From Lathyrus oleraceus (Eukaryota; Streptophyta; Magnoliopsida; Fabales; Fabaceae), in assembly GCF_024323335.1 (NCBI RefSeq), contig NC_066583.1:413614031-413678030 (forward strand): DNA of 64,000 bases. The letters are read 5' to 3'. Below are positions 32,265-44,437 of this stretch, piece after piece. The notes beneath the pieces are model-generated. The model was not told the DNA's origin. It saw only the letters and a list, made by a program, of their open reading frames with translations, and made no database searches. Each line of letters opens with the position of its first letter. Position 1 is the stretch's first letter. The translations under genes were made by a program, and so were the position numbers.

Positions 32265-35200
32265 ATTTAAGGTCATTCTAGCCGGAGAAGTGAAGTTTAG
32301 AAATCTTCATCTCGACGCGGTAGAATGGGCTTAAATAACAGTAATGAGACAAATTTTGGTCCCTAAGAGACCTCATGATGCAGATGTATGCATGTAAAAG
32401 ACACAAACTCTGTGGGGATATGGTTTACACAGAAGAAAAAGACGATCCATCGGAGTAATACACTCACTAGGAATAGAGACTTTACCAGGACTCTTATTGG
32501 GGATAGAAAGAAAAGAATGCGTGAGCAGGACACGACTTTGAATTAGGAAAAACAAAACTGACACAGCGTGAACAAGACACGACTGGCATAGAGACCTCAC
32601 TGGGGAGTGAAGGACTCACACTGGGGAAAAGAAGAATTCCAAAGGACAACACATCCATTGGAAAGACACAAGCTGACTCAAACTATCCACATGGGATACC
32701 TCGGATGGAAAATCCGGACTCGGACCAGGAAAAGATTCACAAAGAACCTCCCTGCCGGGAAAAAAAATTGCATATATTGGGGAAAACGTCAATATAGCAA
32801 GGGTAAAAATCACCACAAGAAAATTCCACTAGGAAAGGTCTAATAAAGACTCTCCTGGGGAAAAGCAACAAGATAAGGTGTTACCGGTATAAAAGGTAAC
32901 AAACTCAGGAAGAATGAATATCTAAGACCGGTATAAGGGTGAGAGATATCAATCAACCAACGTCTGAGAAAGACCTGAAAAAGGTACATCGACTCAGGAA
33001 AATCTGACTCCGCAAGGGACCAAGATCATAATAGGGAGCAGAAAGGAAGGAACACCAGGGATACCGAGGTATATAATAGGTGACCGACCGAAGCGTGAAT
33101 TGGTTTTTACTGCCAAAACACTTATCATCCAAAAGGAGGGCTTGAAAAAGCAAATCGACCTACAGGATGGACATTCGAATCCACGAAGGGAAGACGAATC
33201 TTACTCAATTGGGAACACAAACCCAAAGAGTGCATGAGATATAATATCCATTACCGTCAGAACGTGGATAGAATACTCGCATGAGATATATTATCTATTA
33301 CCGTCAGAACGTAGATAATACACTCGCATGGTAAGAAACACCAAGGATACCGGTTACTGGGTATATAATAGGCGATCTACCGAAAACGTGGATTGGTTTT
33401 TACTGCCAAAACACTCATCATCCGAAACACAAACTGGTTAAAGGATGGAATATTCGATTCTACAAAGAATACGAATCTTACTCTACTGGGGAAGATCAAC
33501 AAAGGATTCCAACCAAAGAGCGAAAGAGATATATTATTCATTACCGTCAGAACGTGAATAATATACTCGAAAAGGAAGAGACACCAGAGATACCGATTAG
33601 GGCATATAATAGGTGATCAACCAAAAAGAGAGACAATCGATACCAAGCATACGGGTAAACGAAAGACAACTCAAAAGGATAAATTGCAAGCATCCGGCAA
33701 TTATCCGAGAAACAAAAATATTCGATTCCTCAAAAGGGAAATAACGAATCTTACTCGACTAGGGAAACACAAAAGGCTTCGACTGAAGAGTGCATGAGAT
33801 ATATTATCCATTACCGTCAGAACGTGGACAACACACTCGCATGGAAGATTATCCACAACCGGTTACTGGGTTAACAAAGGATAAATCGACCGAAAAGAAA
33901 GACATCGGGATACCAAACTAGGTATATAATGATGACCAATCAAAGGGAGCAACAATCATTACCAAGCAAACGGGTAAATGAAAAGCGACTCAACTGGGGA
34001 TGAATTGCAAGCATCCGGCAATTAACCACAAGAACTAGCTGGGGATACATTGATAAACAATCAATGATCCGGGGAACAAATCACTAGCAAACGGTGAAAG
34101 GACGCACTGGCGACTTCAAAGGATATAATTGCAAGCATACGACAATTATCCAGAAGACTTGCTGGGGATACAATTGCTAGCATACGGAAATTGCCCAGAA
34201 GCAAAGAGGGAATATCAACATCGAACAACGAATGAAGATAACCACAAAGAGTAACCATCATAGGTTAGGATGAGCAACAAGGTTAACTCTGCAAAGGGGA
34301 GAAATTAGGGTTTACAACTACCGAATACGGGGTAGAATACCAAAACTCTGGCTGGGGATAGAATTGCTAGCAACCGGCAATCATCCACCTGTACCGCAAG
34401 GCACAAACTCCGTTGGGGAGAAAAAATACAACGTCATAACAATCCGCCATCGACCAGAACGAACCACAAAGGTTACCTCTGTTAGGGGAAAAGAGATAGG
34501 ACTTACGACTACCGAATATGGGGTAGTGGCCAAATCAACTCTTGCTGAGGAAAAGGGTATATAACCAAAAATTCCACCAAGAAGAGGGGGCATAGGACTT
34601 ACAACTACCGGTTACTGGGTAGAGGCCCAAAAAGGTTCCACTGGGGATAAAATGAATTAATGTCGGTTACTGGGCAATTTATTCACTTATTCCACAGGGA
34701 AGCACAAGAAACGGTTGACAGATGCCAATTCGGGACCAAACCGAAAAGACAGACTGAATCACAACACGTCCTATGAGGATATAACTCAATACGAAAAATC
34801 CATCCCAATATATGTGTTGGGAGGAAACGGAAGAAACCGTCATCCACGAGGATAATCTTAGTGGGGAACTGCAGAAGGAACGACAAACACTTTCTGCTTA
34901 TGGGGTTGACTCTATATGGAGAGATTTTGACACCCGACATCTGCTTGGGAAGATCTATTAGAGATCTATATCACCCATAGCAGGAGAACAACAAACAAAA
35001 GATATATGGTAAAAAATGCAACATGAATATCTGAATGTTTATGATTATGCATGAATATGCGTGATTTATGTTTGATGAATGCTGACAAGACAGACATATC
35101 TAACACAAACAGGCCCAGGAATCAAACGCCTGGTACTATACTTCCAGGGGAAAAACCAACTGGAAAGCCAATCTGCAGGAGATCTACATGCTGAAAAGCC

Positions 35201-37097
35201 AAGATCTGCGGGGAGGCAAAAGATCGGAGATATCAAAGAAATCCCAAATCTCTGAGTAATGGATCAACAACAACCCAACCGACGAACAAAAAGTCACAAC
35301 AGGCACAAACAGCCACAAAGACGAATCTGTTAGGGAAACAGGAGAAATCCCAGGATATCTGCAGGGGAATCCTCAGTATCAAAAATTCATTGCATAAGCG
35401 AGCATTGCTATGAAAGAAACTCCACACAACTCCGCTGGGGAACAACCCACTGAGGGATAACAGATCATCCATATAGAATCTACCGCACAAGCAACTCTAC
35501 ATGGGGAAAACAAATAACCACTCCATCGGGAATACACCCACTAAAGGAAAAACAGATCACACAAGTAGATTCTGCAACAAGCTACTCTACTGAGGATCAA
35601 AATCAAATAGGGAATCAACCCAAACTATGGATGCTAGATCACCAACTCACCCTACTAGGGAACAGAGATTTCCACAAGCAGAAACTGCCACAAAAACAAC
35701 TCTGTTAAGTATATCAGCTCTGACGGAGACTCTGAGGGAAAACCACAGATACAATCCTGATTCTGTTGGGGATGCCAACTCTAATGGGGATTTTGCACAA
35801 ATACAATCCACCAAACCACAAATCTACTGGCAGATCTACCGGGAATTTCACTGAAGAAACCATTGAGGATACGGAAGAGAGCTAGGGATCAACCACTGAA
35901 TGCTAACTCTTCTGAGGAGAACACCCACAACTGCTGAGGAGGAACACTATCACTGCCCTGCTGAAGGGATGAGCGCATTGATGGGGAGATAGCAACTCCG
36001 CTGGCGACTTGGTCGGGGAAGAGAGTACTGCTGGCGAAGAAAACGAAGTCTTCAACAACACTCTGCTCTGGGGATATATCACAGATTCCGCTAGCGACTG
36101 TGCTGAGGAAAGATAGCAACATCCCTGCTTGCGACAATGTTGGGGAAGGCGGTAAAGTACCGGGATATCAATCCACTAACCACTGAATCTTCAACAGAAA
36201 GCAACCACTCTGAGGAGAGAAACAACAACTCCGCTAGCGACTGCACAGGGGAGAAACGGAGTACCTGGGTTTCCAACCACCAACTACCGAATCTTCCAAA
36301 AGGAAAACAACACCCATGCTGGGAGAGAATACTGCTAGAGAAGAAAACGAAGTCTTCAACCAGCCCTCTGCTTAGGGAACAACCTGCAACAACAACTTTG
36401 CTTGGGGAACAACCCCAACAACAAAGCAAGATAAAGAGGATACAACCATGCCAGGAATATGAACAAATGTCTTACCTATTGGAAATCATGCCACCCTCGG
36501 GAGAGCACTGAGAAATTCTTAAGTATCCTTTCATCATCGTGAATGTTCACTTTGTTTAAACAATGATTTTGAAAAATTTATTTGTTTAAAACAATGACAT
36601 TTTATCAATTAAAACATGCAAAACATTTGTTGAATTGAAACAAATAAGAGTGCAAATAATTGGGTAAACAGCTCAAATTTATTTGATGGAATGGTAGCCT
36701 GCAAATGGCAAGACTCCATAGATCTGTACAAATTTGAAATCAGTGATGGAAGAGGGCTACATTGAACATAATGATCCTTTCTCTACCAATTTGAATCTCG
36801 ATGTATTCGAAGCTTCAGTCGACGACGAATCGAGAATCTCTGACGAAGAAGACAGCTGCGGAACAGAAAGTCTTGTCAGGATGCAGTTACTTGCCAAATC
36901 CCTAATTTTTGCCTAGATTGCCCCAGGGTGAGGTACTCAATCTAGCGGGATGCAAATATACTTCTTTTTCAAGTCTCTAATTTTTGCCTGGATTATCCTT
37001 GCGGGTTCTCCACCGAGACGCTCATTTTTGCCTAAGCCGCCCTTTCGGGTTTTCAACTTAGCGAGCTATTCTGTTTTTCATTTGCATATACTTTTTT
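32265..37097 (-). other. 3' UTR of element A with degenerate repeats
   Basis: About 4.8 kb without credible ORFs. Between about 33050 and 34010 long units recur: ACACCAGGGATACC-like starts at 33052, 33338, 33581 and about 33900 (spacings near 286, 243 and 319 bp), each with GTATATAATAGG and ATTACCGTCAGAACGTGG. CTGGGGA recurs throughout every few tens of bases. Four PBS look-alikes cluster at 36002-36252. The hairpin array at 36900-37070 adjoins the pol stop. Hypervariable, repeat-bearing 3' UTRs are a known trait of Tat/Ogre elements. Confidence 0.8.
36900..37070 (-). other. Post-pol hairpin array, element A
   Basis: Stem 1 is CTAGATTG/CAATCTAG (36913-36920/36938-36945), perfect over 8 bp with a 17-base loop, flanked by TTTTTGC and CGGGATG. 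Stem 2 (about 36988-37013) is reduced to TGGA/TCCA. Stem 3 is CTAAG/CTTAG (37032-37036/37057-37061). They lie 35-190 bases past the integrase stop at 37098, as in B and C. Confidence 0.7.
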
Positions 37098-40000
37098 TTA
37101 GGAAAAGTATTTCTTGACTGCATCTGAATTCACAGGACGAGTGAAATCCTCCCCATCCATTGTTGTAAGCATCAAAGCTCCGCCTGAAAAGGCTCTCTTA
37201 ACAACATATGGACCCTCATAGTTTGGAGTCCACTTGCCCCTGGAATCGGGCACGAAAGACAAGACTTTCTTGAGCACGAGGTCACCTTCTCGGAACACAC
37301 GAGGCTTGACCTTCTTATTCAATGCTTTCTTCATTCTCTGCTGATATAACAGACCATGACACATGGCAGTCAATCGCTTCTCTTCAATCAAATTCAACTA
37401 GTCATAACGACTCTGAATCCATTCAGCATCAGTCAACTTGGCTTCCATCAAGACTCTCATTGATGGGATCTCCACCTCTACTGGGAGCACAACCTCCATA
37501 CCGTAAACAAGAGAGAAAGGGGTTGCCCCTGTTGAAGTGCAGACAGATGTACGATAACCATGCAAAGCAAATGGCAGCATCTCATGCCAATCTTTGTATG
37601 TAACTGTCATCTTCTGGATAATCTTCTTGATATTCTTATTAGCAGCTTCAACAGCCCCATTCATCTTGGGTCTGTAGGGAGAGGAATTATGGTGTGCAAT
37701 CTTGAATTCAGCGTACAACTCATCCATCATCTTATTATTCAGATTAGATCCATTATCAGTAATGATCCTATCTGGCACACCATAACGACAAATCAGCTGG
37801 TTCTTGATAAACTTCACAACCACCTGCCTCGTCACATTCGCATACGAAGCGGCTTCAACCCATTTGGTGAAGTAATCAATTGCTACGAGAATAAACCTAT
37901 GCCCATTGGACGCTTTCGGTTCAATCATGCCGATCATGTCAATTCCCCACATAGAGAAAGGCCATGGTGATGAAATCACATTCAGAAGTGTCGGAGGAAT
38001 ATGAATCTTATCCGCATAAATCTGACACTTGTGGCATTTCTTCACATATTTGCAGCAGTCAGACTCCATTGTCAGCCAATAGTAGCCTGCACTCAACATC
38101 TTTCTAGCCATGGCATGTCCACTGGAATGAGTACCAAATGAACCCTCATGGACCTCAGTCATTAACAGGTTTGCTTCGTGTCTATCCACGCATCTGAGCA
38201 AAACCATGTCAAAATTTCTCTTGTACAGCACTTCACCACTGAGGTAGAAAATGCCTGACAACCTTCTCAAAGTTTTCCTGTCTTTCACAGATGCCCCAGG
38301 TGGGTAGACCTGGTTCTGGAGGAAATTCTTGATATCAAAATACCAAGGCTTGTCATCATTCACTTCTTCAACTGCAAACACGTGAGCTGGTCTATCCAAG
38401 CACATCACGGCAATGTTGGGAACTTTATTCCAATACTTGACCACAATCATGGAAGCAAGTGTAGCAAGAGCATCTGCCATCCGATTATCCTCTCGAGGAA
38501 TATGATGAAAATCAACTTCTGTGAAGAACGTTGAAATCCTTCTTGCATAATCTCTGTACGGAATGAGACCTGGCTGATTCGTCTCCCATTCACCCTTAAT
38601 CTGATTAACAACCAGGGCCGAATCACCATACACATCAAGATGCTTGATTCTCAAATCAATACATTCTTCCAGTCCCATAATACAGGCCTCATACTCAGCC
38701 ATATTATTCGTGCATTTGAAAGTTAGCCTTCCTGTAAGCGGAATATGTGTGCCATGAGGAGTAATGATTACCGCCCCAATTCCATTTCCATACTGATTTA
38801 CAGCGCCATCAAACACCATCGTCCATCTGGAACCAGGTTCCAGACCTTCTATAAGTGTAGGCTCATCACAATATTTCATTTTTAAACACAATATCTCCTC
38901 ATCTGGGAAGTCGTACTGAACAGACTGATGATCTTCAATAGGCTAGTGCGCTAAATGGTCAGCCAAGATACTACCTTTGATAGCTTTCTGAGCTCGATAC
39001 TCAATATCATACTCAGACAACAGCATCTGCCAACGGGCAATCCTCCCGGTTAAAGCAGGCTTCTCGAAAATATACTTGATCGGATCCATTCTGGATATCA
39101 ACCAAGTTGTATGATTTATCATGTACTGGCGCAAACGCTTAGCAGCCCAAGCTAAAGCACAGCACGTCTTCTCAAGCATTGAGTATCGAGACTCACAATC
39201 AGTAAACTTCTTACTGAGGTAGTAGATAGCAGATTCTTTCTTCCCTGATTCATCTTGTTGACCGAGTACACAACCCATCGAGTCTTCAAGAACAGTCAGA
39301 TACATAATCAGAGGTCTTCCTTCCATAGGAGGAGACAAGATCGGAGGTTCAGACAGATATTCTTTGATATTGTCGAAAGCTTTCTGGCAATCCTCGGTCC
39401 AATCATGAGACTGATCTTTCTGGAGGAGCTTGAATATCGGCGCACATGTGGCAGTCATGTGGGATATAAATCTGGAAATATAGTTCAAGCGGCCAAGAAA
39501 ACCTCGGACTTGCTTCTCAGTTTTGGGTGCAGGCATCTCTTGTATTGCTTTGACCTTTGCAGGATCAACTTCAATACCTCTCTCACTGACTACAAAACCC
39601 AACAACTTGCCGGAACGGACTCCAAATGTACATTTGTTCGGATTCAGACGAAGTCTAAACTTCCTCAGACGCTGAAAAAGCTTCAACAAATGCTCTACAT
39701 GTTCAACTTTCGTTCGGGACTTAGCAATCATATCATCAACATAGACCTCTATCTCCTTGTGCATCATATCATGAAACAAGGTAGTCATAGCGCGTTGATA
39801 CGTGGCTCCGGCGTTCTTCAGACCGAAGGGCATCACTCGATAACAGAATGTTCCCTAAGGTGTGATGAATGTTGTCTTCTCCATATCTTCGGGTGCCATC
39901 TTGATTTGATTATATTCGGAAAATCCGTCCATAAAGGAAAAGACTCTGAATTTAGCTGTATTGTCTACCAACATATCAATGTGTGGTAGAGGGAAATCAT

Positions 40001-40560
40001 CTTTCGGACTAGCCTTATTCAAATCTCTGTAATCAACACACATACGGACTTTTCTGTCCTTCTTAGGCACAGGCACAATATTGGCCACCCATTGAGGATA
40101 TGTAGAAGTCACCAGAAACCCCGCATCAATTTGCTTCTGAACTTCCTCTTTGATCTTCACTGCCATATCTGGATGAGTTCTTCTGAGCTTCTGCTTCACA
40201 GGCACGCACTCAGGCTTCAAAGGCAGGAAATGTTGCACAATATCTGTATGTAGACCCGGCATGTCTTCATACGACCAAGCGAAGATATCGGAATATTCTC
40301 GTAGCAATTCAGTCAATCTCTTCTTGACATACTCTTCAAGAAGTGCCCCAATCTTCACCATACGAACACAATCCTCAGACCCCAAGTTGACTGTTTCCAA
40401 ATCTTCAAGGTGCGGCTGAATGATCTTCTTCTCGTGCTCAAGGAGACAGGTGATCTCATCGAGAATCCCTTCAACATCATCTTCCTCTGCCTCGAATACA
40501 GGGAATTCAAAGTTGGGAGATGGCGTTGGATCATTATGTTCAATGGGTTTTAGAATCAAC
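37098..40560 (-). pseudogene. pol: Pol of element A: RT, dual RNase H, integrase, with three stops
   Basis: Exon 2 of the Ogre polyprotein. Order: acidic N-terminus; RT fingers and palm (MCVDYRDLNKASPKDDFPLP, then YVDD near 39730-39745); classical RNase H (about 39340-39000); a second, archaeal-type RNase H (about 38830-38450: FDGAVN, NNMAEYEAC, YGDSALV, EDNRMADAL supplying D-E-D-D); the integrase HHCC finger (VHEGSFGTH ... CHKCQ); the DDE core (WGIDMIG, TDNGSN, GAVEAANK); and a C-terminal GPY module (YEGPYVVKRAF). The reading frame is otherwise open but is cut by TAG at 39855-39857 (a Trp codon in B), TAG at 38943-38945 and TAG at 37398-37400 (Gln codons in B). No further frameshift is seen, so damage is recent and slight. 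Confidence 0.93.
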
Positions 40561-40826
40561 CTGCATAATGATTTTGGTTAATGAAAAACTTCAGAATTTA
40601 AACAAGCAAATCATAATGCAGATGAAAAATGTTTGCTTTTATTCTTGTTTTTCTTATGGGTTTTTTGTGATCACTGATTTCATGCAAAAGCAAAAAGTGA
40701 AAACAAATGGAAAAACAAATGTTTAAAAATGCATTAATTGAATGAAAACATCATTGTATAAATGCTGCCAACAATGTCATCACTTCTCCTTTTGGCATGG
40801 GAGAAGGGTTTTAACAAAGTGAACAA
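40561..40826 (-). other. Ogre intron region between gag-pro and pol (element A)
   Basis: Ogre elements are known for an intron here whose partial splicing joins gag-pro to pol. The acceptor is clear: minus strand TTATGCAG|GTTGATT, intron end at 40561, and B has TTATGCAG|GTTGG at the same place. The donor must lie upstream of the gag-pro stop (TAA, 40827-40829) to give a fusion. I could not find a strong donor in the needed phase, so the 5' boundary is unassigned and this copy's donor may be damaged. Confidence 0.7.
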
Positions 40827-43800
40827 TTAATCTGATCTATGGATGACCGTAGGAACATCTACAGCGACCCAATTATGGCAGACACCACCAGGTATGATGA
40901 AATTGCTCAGATCCTCTGCATCCTCTTCCAAGATAGCAGCAGCCTCTTCAGGTTGATCAGCATGGATGAATCCTGCACTCTTGAACAGACCTTTCTCGTT
41001 GAATGCCCCAGAAGAATAGCCAATGCCATCCCGGGATCTATTGTCTTCAAGCTCAATCATCTTCCCCAAACCAGCAACTGCACCACATTCAATGGCCAGT
41101 TTCGCATCACGGTAGGAAACAAACGAATGAGACTTCTTCTCGATTGGTTCATCAATAGATAAAGCTTGGAACGGAGTCCCAACTTCATCCTCAGCATCAA
41201 TATACGAGAAAGAAGACAAGTGGCTAACCAGGAGAGCCTTTTCTCCCTCTACCACCACCAGTTTCTTGTTCTTCACGAATTTCAGCTTCTGGTGTAGGGT
41301 GGATGTCACGGCGCCAGCCTCGTGAATCCATGGTCTACCAAGGAGACAACTATATGATGGGTGGATATCCATTACCTGGAAGGTAACTTGGAAATCACTA
41401 GGTCCAATCTTGATTGGGAGATTAACTTCCCCAATCACAGTTTTACGTGACCCATCAAAAGCCTTCACAGCAACCCCACTCTGCCTCATGGGAGGCCCCT
41501 GATATGACAATCGAGAGAGTGTGGTCTTTGGCAATACATTAAGAGATGATCCAGTGTCCACCAGCACGTTGGACATGGCATCAGACTTGCAGTTCATGGA
41601 AATGTGTAAAGCCATGTTGTGGTCTCTTCCCTCCTCAGGGAGATCAGCGTCACAGAAACTCAACGTGTTGCTAGCAGTAATGTTTGCAACAATACCATCA
41701 AAGTGTTCTACAGTGACATCATGATCGACATACGCCAGATCCAAAACTTTCTGCAGAGCCTCCCTATGAGGTTCTGAATTCAAAAGCAGAGATAATACGG
41801 AGATCTTGGACGGCGTTTGTAGAAGCTGGTCTACAACGTTGTACTCACTCTTCTTGATGAGCCTCAGCATCTCATCACACTCTTCATTCACAATGCCACT
41901 CGGGCCAACAGAAGAATCAGGAGTCTTTTGTACAGAGGAGGGTTTGGCAACAGGTGCCAGATTCTGAACATTAACAGCCGTCCCAACTGGACGCTCAACA
42001 GTATCAGAAGCAACAGCCCTAGCCTGAGGCTTAGGCGCAGAAAATACACGACCACTCCGGGTCAACCCACTTACATCAGCAATATTGGTGACAGAGGTTG
42101 AAGGCAACGACACTTCTCTCCCATCTTCAACAGCAACGGGGTTATATCTGAACGGCACAGCTCGGTCAGAAGAATAAGGCACAGGGCCTGCAGGCTTGAT
42201 CGTCAGAGAAGGAGAGACCTTCGGCTTGCTGCCATCATAACGAATGACAACAGGCTCGGGCAACTTGAACACAGGAGAAATAACATTCACTTCTGGTTCA
42301 TCTTCATCAACATTGCGGTTCTGAAGAATCTCTATGGTTCCTTCGTCTAACAGCTCTTGAAGCTCTCTTCGCACTTGGCGACACCCCAAACGGTTAACAG
42401 AACAGATGCGGCACCGGTCATGGTCATGCTCCATATGGCTGTATTGACACAGCAAGCGATGCAACTCGACCAGTGACTGTCTAATATGGCTCACATATTT
42501 GACTTTATACTTCCCAGGGCACCCCTGGACCATATTCACAGATTTTCCATGTGCGGGCAATGGGTTCTTTGTAACATTGGGGCCTGAGTCCTCAAAGCTC
42601 AGAATACCGCATCTCATCAAGTCTTGTACTTTGGTCTTCAACGGAAAGCAGTTCTCGATATTATGTCCCGGAGCACCGGAGTGATACACACAGTGTTGGT
42701 CTGGCTTATACCACCACTGAGGATTTGCAGGCACAGCAGGAGGATCCCTGGGAGTAACCAGCTTCCTTTCCAACAAGGAAGGATACAGCTCAGCATATGA
42801 CATAGGAATCGGATCGAAGCTGATCTTCTTCCTATCATAGTTCAGATTAGCCTGGTTGGTAGTGCTGCCACGAGGCTGGTAAGCCTGTTGCTGTGGACGG
42901 TGTTGCTGCTGATAATGAGGTTGCTGATGTTGATGCTGCTGAGGTTGCTGATACTGAGCACTATCTCTGAAGACAGGTGCTATATGAGCCACTTGGTGCT
43001 GATTACTTGCACGGCGTGCAGGCTTCCTCTGAACAGAGGGTCTTCTGGATTTAGTATGGGATTGCACAACATGTGCCTCCCCATCCTTCTTCTTAAACGC
43101 CCTATACCGTTTAGAAGAGCTCTCATCTTTGGCCAAACGTCCTTCACGGACTCCTTCCTCCAGGCGCATCCCCATGTTCACCATCTCGGTGAAATCAGAG
43201 GGAGCACTCGCTACCATCCGCTCATAATAAAAAGAACTAAGAGTCTTCAGAAAGATCTTAGTCATCTCTTTCTCTTCCAGCGGAGGAGTGATCTGAGCAG
43301 CCAATTCTCGCCACCTCTGGGCGTACTCCTTGAATGTCTCTTTATCCTTCTGGGTTATAGCCCTGAGTTGATCACGATCAGGCGCCATATCGACATTGTA
43401 CTTATACTGCTTGACGAAGGCTTCGCCAAGATCATTGAAGGACCGGATGTTTGCACTATCCAGGCTCATATACCAGCGAAGAGTCGCACCGGACAAACTA
43501 TCTTGGAAATAATGGATCAGAAGCTGATCATTATCTATTTGTGTAGACATTTTTCTGGCGTACATGACCAGATGAGCAAGAGGGCAGGTGTTCCCCTTAT
43601 ACTTTTCAAAGTCAGGCACTTTGAATTTGATCAGAATTTTCACACCGGGAACCAGGCAAAGTTCAGCAGCAGACTTGCCAAACAGATCTTTCCCTCTAAG
43701 AGTCTTCAATTCCTTTCGCAGCTCAAGAAATTGATCATTCATTGCCTCCATCTTCTCATTGACATCTGGGCCCTCAGACGGCTCAGAATGATAGATAGTG

Positions 43801-44246
43801 TCGTCTACCCTAGGCATGGTATGCACGACAGGAGGAGCAGCAGCAAGGATCGAGCTAGATGCCGGCATAGAAGCAAAAGTCGGTGCTGGAATATCTGGCA
43901 TGAAACCCGGAGGCATACCCCACGGAAACCCGGCTGGCATGGCATTAGGCATGAAGTGAGCACTAGCATCTGGCACAGTAGGAGCGACAACTTCTGAAAT
44001 AACCGTCCTTTGGGGAGGAGTTGCAGGTGGCGGAGAAGGTTGATTCTGAGCAGACAGAAACTGCTCCATCAGGGCACTCAGACGAGCGACCTCTTCTTTC
44101 AATTCACGGTTCTCTTGCTCAAATTGATCCATTACTCTTGCAGAATTGACTCTGGTATAGTACCGGTGAATCAGCTTGTCTTCAAAATAAATGAAGAGCA
44201 CAGAGTTAGGCCACAGACAAGAAGACCAAGAACGACACCTGCTCAT
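40827..44246 (-). CDS. gag-pro: Gag-Pro polyprotein of element A, intact
   Basis: An uninterrupted ORF of 1139 codons from ATG 44246. A later Met at about 44132 (MDQFEQENREL, aligned with D) may be the true start, although similarity to D begins upstream at HRY.TR. Coiled coil at about 39-70; Pro/Ala/Met-rich linker; gag domain about 205-370 (FKVPDFEKYKGNTCPLAHL ... FKEYAQRWRELA); Gln/His-rich tract about 430-465; zinc-knuckle variant CVYHSGAPGHNIENC near 518; aspartic protease with VLVDTGSSLNVLP near 896 and LLGRPWIHEAGAV about 70 residues on. It forms the particle and cleaves the polyproteins. It ends just before the intron acceptor region; unspliced RNA would give Gag-Pro only. Confidence 0.94.
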   Translation of the reverse strand: MSRCRSWSSCLWPNSVLFIYFEDKLIHRYYTRVNSARVMDQFEQENRELKEEVARLSALMEQFLSAQNQPSPPPATPPQRTVISEVVAPTVPDASAHFMPNAMPAGFPWGMPPGFMPDIPAPTFASMPASSSILAAAPPVVHTMPRVDDTIYHSEPSEGPDVNEKMEAMNDQFLELRKELKTLRGKDLFGKSAAELCLVPGVKILIKFKVPDFEKYKGNTCPLAHLVMYARKMSTQIDNDQLLIHYFQDSLSGATLRWYMSLDSANIRSFNDLGEAFVKQYKYNVDMAPDRDQLRAITQKDKETFKEYAQRWRELAAQITPPLEEKEMTKIFLKTLSSFYYERMVASAPSDFTEMVNMGMRLEEGVREGRLAKDESSSKRYRAFKKKDGEAHVVQSHTKSRRPSVQRKPARRASNQHQVAHIAPVFRDSAQYQQPQQHQHQQPHYQQQHRPQQQAYQPRGSTTNQANLNYDRKKISFDPIPMSYAELYPSLLERKLVTPRDPPAVPANPQWWYKPDQHCVYHSGAPGHNIENCFPLKTKVQDLMRCGILSFEDSGPNVTKNPLPAHGKSVNMVQGCPGKYKVKYVSHIRQSLVELHRLLCQYSHMEHDHDRCRICSVNRLGCRQVRRELQELLDEGTIEILQNRNVDEDEPEVNVISPVFKLPEPVVIRYDGSKPKVSPSLTIKPAGPVPYSSDRAVPFRYNPVAVEDGREVSLPSTSVTNIADVSGLTRSGRVFSAPKPQARAVASDTVERPVGTAVNVQNLAPVAKPSSVQKTPDSSVGPSGIVNEECDEMLRLIKKSEYNVVDQLLQTPSKISVLSLLLNSEPHREALQKVLDLAYVDHDVTVEHFDGIVANITASNTLSFCDADLPEEGRDHNMALHISMNCKSDAMSNVLVDTGSSLNVLPKTTLSRLSYQGPPMRQSGVAVKAFDGSRKTVIGEVNLPIKIGPSDFQVTFQVMDIHPSYSCLLGRPWIHEAGAVTSTLHQKLKFVKNKKLVVVEGEKALLVSHLSSFSYIDAEDEVGTPFQALSIDEPIEKKSHSFVSYRDAKLAIECGAVAGLGKMIELEDNRSRDGIGYSSGAFNEKGLFKSAGFIHADQPEEAAAILEEDAEDLSNFIIPGGVCHNWVAVDVPTVIHRSD

Positions 44247-44437
44247 GGAAAATGATGCATGTGATGCTTGTGCATATGCTTTGTTTTATTTTCAAGGAAC
44301 TTTTAGGGTATTTATTCGCGATTTTTTTATCATTTAAAGCATTTTGATCTCATAGGGAAAATATCTCATTCAATATATTTTGAACAAAGAAGTACAGCAT
44401 TTTTGATCATTACAAAGAGAAAAGGAAAATAAACATC
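44247..44437. other. Spacer between ORF1 and gag, element A
   Basis: AT-rich non-coding spacer of 191 bp, shorter than that of D (about 360 bp). Confidence 0.6.

Noticed and set aside
42888..43997. A 369-codon plus-strand ORF
   Set aside because: It lies antisense to the intact Gag-Pro of A, has no domain, and no counterpart is open in B or C; it is a shadow frame of a long coding region.
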